This document shows, piece by piece, positions 62,012 through 64,000 of a stretch of DNA of 64,000 bases (within the stretch, counting starts at the first letter, position 1; the number at the start of each line of letters is the position of its first letter). The DNA comes from Paenibacillus sp. FSL R10-2734 (GTDB lineage: Bacteria > Bacillota > Bacilli > Paenibacillales > Paenibacillaceae): NCBI RefSeq assembly GCF_037963865.1, contig NZ_CP150170.1, forward strand, positions 5,084,001 through 5,148,000. The letters run 5' to 3'. Made by a program: the position numbers and the translations under genes. Under the pieces are notes generated by a model. That model was not told where the DNA came from, made no database searches, and was given only the letters and a program-made list of their open reading frames with translations.

Positions 62012-63327
62012 AGAAGTCCATCCTTCATCGATTTATACACGAGTTGGGAGAACAGACTATTAGACCAAGTGAACCATTTTCTGGTAAATATATTCGGGTC
62101 ATCGACATGAAATCCTTCATGCATAAAGCCAGTATCCGCATCCGTTGCCTCTAGCATCGCTAGCATCTCCAGCTTTTCTTCCTTAGATTGAGCCGTCAAG
62201 CCTTGCATGGACAACGCCATATGCCAGATGTAGTCTTTCGGAGTATGCGGGCTGCCGATCCCTTTCGCTGCTGTTCCTTCAAAATAAAAAGGATTCTCCT
62301 TGCTCAGTGCAAATCGTCTCGTATTCTGGTAAATCTCATCATCTGCTGTGACATAGCCCAAATAAGGTATCGACATAAGTCCTGGTGTTCCCGCATCATC
62401 CATCAAGCAGTAGTTGCCATAACCGTCAGTCTCGTAAGCATAGATTGGACCGAATTTCGGATGACGATAAATACCATACAGCTTGATTCCATGATCAATG
62501 TCCGCTTCTAATGCTTTAAGCTCTTTCAGAAATTCAAGATCACGGAATACCCATTCTGCGAATTCCTGCATATGACGTAATGCAACAACGGCGAACATAT
62601 TCCCCGGGATATTGTAATGGAAGTCGCAAGCATCATCGCTCGAACGGAATCCGGACCAGACCATCCCCGTATAATTCACTGGCATACCAAGACCGTTGTT
62701 ACGCAGCGTATCTTCAGGAATTCCGTTATTACGCGTAAAGCGGTAAGGAGATAATTCAGCATGGCGTTGTTCCGTTCTGAACAAGTTATATATTTTGACC
62801 ATTGCTGCTTTAAATCCGGCGTCGAATATATCAGCCTTACCCGTTTCTTTCCAATAGGCATAGGCCAGACGCATGGAAAAACAGAGAGAGTCGATCTCAA
62901 ATTTACGCTCCCACACCCATGGGGACATTTCTGTAATATCGCTAGTGCTCCAATGCCAATCATTCGCTGTTTCATTAAATGCATTGGCGTACGGATCGAT
63001 ATGAATATACTCTATATGACGTTTTATTAGACCGCCAATGATACGTTGAAGATCCGGATCGTTCTTAGCAAATGGCACGTAGTGCATAACCTGCTCCACA
63101 GAGTCTCTCAGCCACGAAGCTGGGATATCTCCAGTAATGATGAATGTTGTTCCATCATCCAAGAGCTTAGTCGTTGTCTCAAGTGTATTCGGAAAGCAGT
63201 TCTTGAAGAGCTGCAACAGTTTAGGCCGATGAGCTAACTTCTCCTCTGCTTCGTCCAATACTTCCTGAATCGCTTGTGGAAGCGGAAGCTTCGGCATTGA
63301 GATGGTTGGCAGTCTGAATTGTTCCAT
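62008..63327 (-). CDS. GH125 exo-alpha-1,6-mannosidase
   Basis: 439 residues, cytoplasmic (formerly DUF1237). Family markers are IPASWLRDSVEQVMHYVPF, ANDWHWSTSDITEMSPWVWERKFEIDSL, WSGFRSSDDACDFHYNIPGNMF and KWFTWSNSLFSQLV. Members are metal-independent inverting exo-alpha-1,6-mannosidases acting on N-glycan or mannan fragments. AGGAG precedes the ATG. It directly follows the binding-protein gene and is translationally coupled to the unusual glycosidase downstream. With GH38 it covers several alpha-mannosidic linkages. Confidence 0.95.
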   Translation of the reverse strand: MEQFRLPTISMPKLPLPQAIQEVLDEAEEKLAHRPKLLQLFKNCFPNTLETTTKLLDDGTTFIITGDIPASWLRDSVEQVMHYVPFAKNDPDLQRIIGGLIKRHIEYIHIDPYANAFNETANDWHWSTSDITEMSPWVWERKFEIDSLCFSMRLAYAYWKETGKADIFDAGFKAAMVKIYNLFRTEQRHAELSPYRFTRNNGIPEDTLRNNGLGMPVNYTGMVWSGFRSSDDACDFHYNIPGNMFAVVALRHMQEFAEWVFRDLEFLKELKALEADIDHGIKLYGIYRHPKFGPIYAYETDGYGNYCLMDDAGTPGLMSIPYLGYVTADDEIYQNTRRFALSKENPFYFEGTAAKGIGSPHTPKDYIWHMALSMQGLTAQSKEEKLEMLAMLEATDADTGFMHEGFHVDDPNIFTRKWFTWSNSLFSQLVYKSMKDGLL

Positions 63328-63364
63328 ATTTCCACTCCTCTTGATAAAAATGAGTATATATAGA

Positions 63365-63391
63365 GAAACGGGCAGCTTAGCTGCCCGTTTC
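63365..63391 (-). other. Intercistronic hairpin between binding protein and GH125
   Basis: Perfect 12-base arms around a three-base loop, without a following T-run on the minus strand. Likely an attenuator or 3' stabiliser of the binding-protein message; the same arrangement recurs after the other binding-protein genes here. Confidence 0.65.
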
Positions 63392-63450
63392 CACTAATCC
63401 TATTTGTGCAATCTTTTAGTGATTAATCATAGGCGTAATACGTTTAAATC

Positions 63451-64000
63451 TTATTTCTTTGTCTGGTTCCACTCATCAAGCTGCTTTTGAACTTCTGCAA
63501 TGACTTTTTCCAGTCCAGCTTCTTTAAATTTCTTGGTTGCTTTTGGCAGATATGTTTTAGGATCAACAGAACCTGTGTATAGAGCTGGCATAAATTCTTT
63601 AGTTACGTTGTTGATGGCTGCTACTTCTGTTTTTACAGGTGTAGGATCAAATGCAAAACCGAAGGTAGGGGCTTCTTTTGACGAATCATTAAACTTCTTG
63701 AACGCATCCCATTTATCAGCAGGGTCATCAGCATGCAGATAAGTCAGTAACATATTTCCAAGCGTGAATCCTGGCATTGCATAGCTGTCTTGCATAGCTG
63801 GCAGATCTTCAATGACATTCTCGGAAATTTTCTTATAATGAGTGCCTTCGATACCATAATTGAGCAAATTGCGTAAGTATTTATCTGTATTCAAAAGATT
63901 CAAGAACATCATTGCGCGTTCAGGATCACCTGAGGTTACGGAAATAGCGTGCATCGAACCTGCGGCGGACTGTGTATACACATAAGGCTCATGCATAGGC
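63451..64000 (-). CDS. Sugar-binding protein of an ABC importer (partial, N-terminus outside window)
   Basis: The C-terminal 182 residues are visible; the frame is open through the right edge. AISVTSGDPERAMMFLNLLN, NLLNYGIEGTHYKK and TKKFKEAGLEKVIAEVQKQL are typical of the last third of LipO/LplA-type family 1 binding proteins. It is upstream of GH125 in the same direction, so it probably binds the mannose-rich oligosaccharide that the three enzymes then degrade. The permeases are expected just outside the window. Confidence 0.92.
   Translation of the reverse strand, partial: PMHEPYVYTQSAAGSMHAISVTSGDPERAMMFLNLLNTDKYLRNLLNYGIEGTHYKKISENVIEDLPAMQDSYAMPGFTLGNMLLTYLHADDPADKWDAFKKFNDSSKEAPTFGFAFDPTPVKTEVAAINNVTKEFMPALYTGSVDPKTYLPKATKKFKEAGLEKVIAEVQKQLDEWNQTKK

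Noticed and set aside
61676..62110. Plus-strand 144-codon open frame
   Set aside because: Antisense to the junction of the GH125 and large glycosidase genes, which are both strongly supported.
1..64000. CRISPR array, tRNA/rRNA genes, prophage or transposase
   Set aside because: No regularly spaced identical repeats, no cloverleaf-like or rRNA-like sequence and no integrase or transposase motifs were noticed on reading; a covariance-model or profile search would be decisive but could not be run.

Overview
The window looks like a chromosomal segment of a Gram-positive, soil or gut carbohydrate specialist, most likely Paenibacillus or a close relative. The reasons are strong AGGAGG-type ribosome binding sites with ATG, GTG and TTG starts, moderate GC, an S-layer-anchored (SLH) amylase, YesM/YesN-type sensor/regulator pairs beside lipoprotein sugar-binding proteins, CUT1 importers without their own ATPase, and many intracellular glycoside hydrolases. 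No rRNA, tRNA, CRISPR array, prophage or transposase was seen. The species assignment is inference.

Left third (1-33.5 kb), plant polysaccharides. A YesM/YesN pair (5.8-9.1 kb) is divergent from a lipoprotein sugar-binding protein, an SLH-anchored amylase and a LacI regulator cut by the window edge. A loose group follows: a family 2 glycosyltransferase, pdxK, an SRPBCC protein, a beta-lactamase-fold hydrolase and a small membrane-anchored protein. The next operon encodes two permeases, a binding protein and a GH30 glycosidase. It lies downstream of a LacI gene, and three near-identical palindromes sit in front of that operon and the LacI gene. An ArsR-type regulator, two GH51 arabinofuranosidases, a J-like membrane protein, an AraC regulator and a GH2 beta-galactosidase complete an arabinan/galactan-type set. 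A MtlD homologue paired with a HAD phosphatase suggests mannitol synthesis or salvage.

Middle (33.5-49.8 kb). Two Fur-box genes encode a ferric-siderophore binding protein and an AraC regulator fused to a binding-protein domain. They are followed by a YdeI-like protein, a UvrA-like ABC protein divergent from a MarR regulator, and a YesM/YesN-controlled alpha-galactoside operon (binding protein, two permeases, GH36) with a cre-like site.

Right third (49.8-64 kb), the most striking part. A seven-gene minus-strand operon encodes what looks like a complete non-phosphorylating L-fucose pathway ending in pyruvate and lactate, under an IclR regulator with a candidate palindromic operator on its promoter. 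Immediately upstream on the same strand a second operon encodes a binding protein (partial), a GH125 alpha-mannosidase, a 1049-residue clan GH-A-like enzyme of unusual architecture and a GH38 alpha-mannosidase. Together they suggest dismantling of fucosylated, mannose-containing glycans such as N-glycans, which is a testable proposal.

Two intergenic regions carry copies of one diverged repeat of about 180 bp, and a third holds a cluster of CTGCA palindromes.
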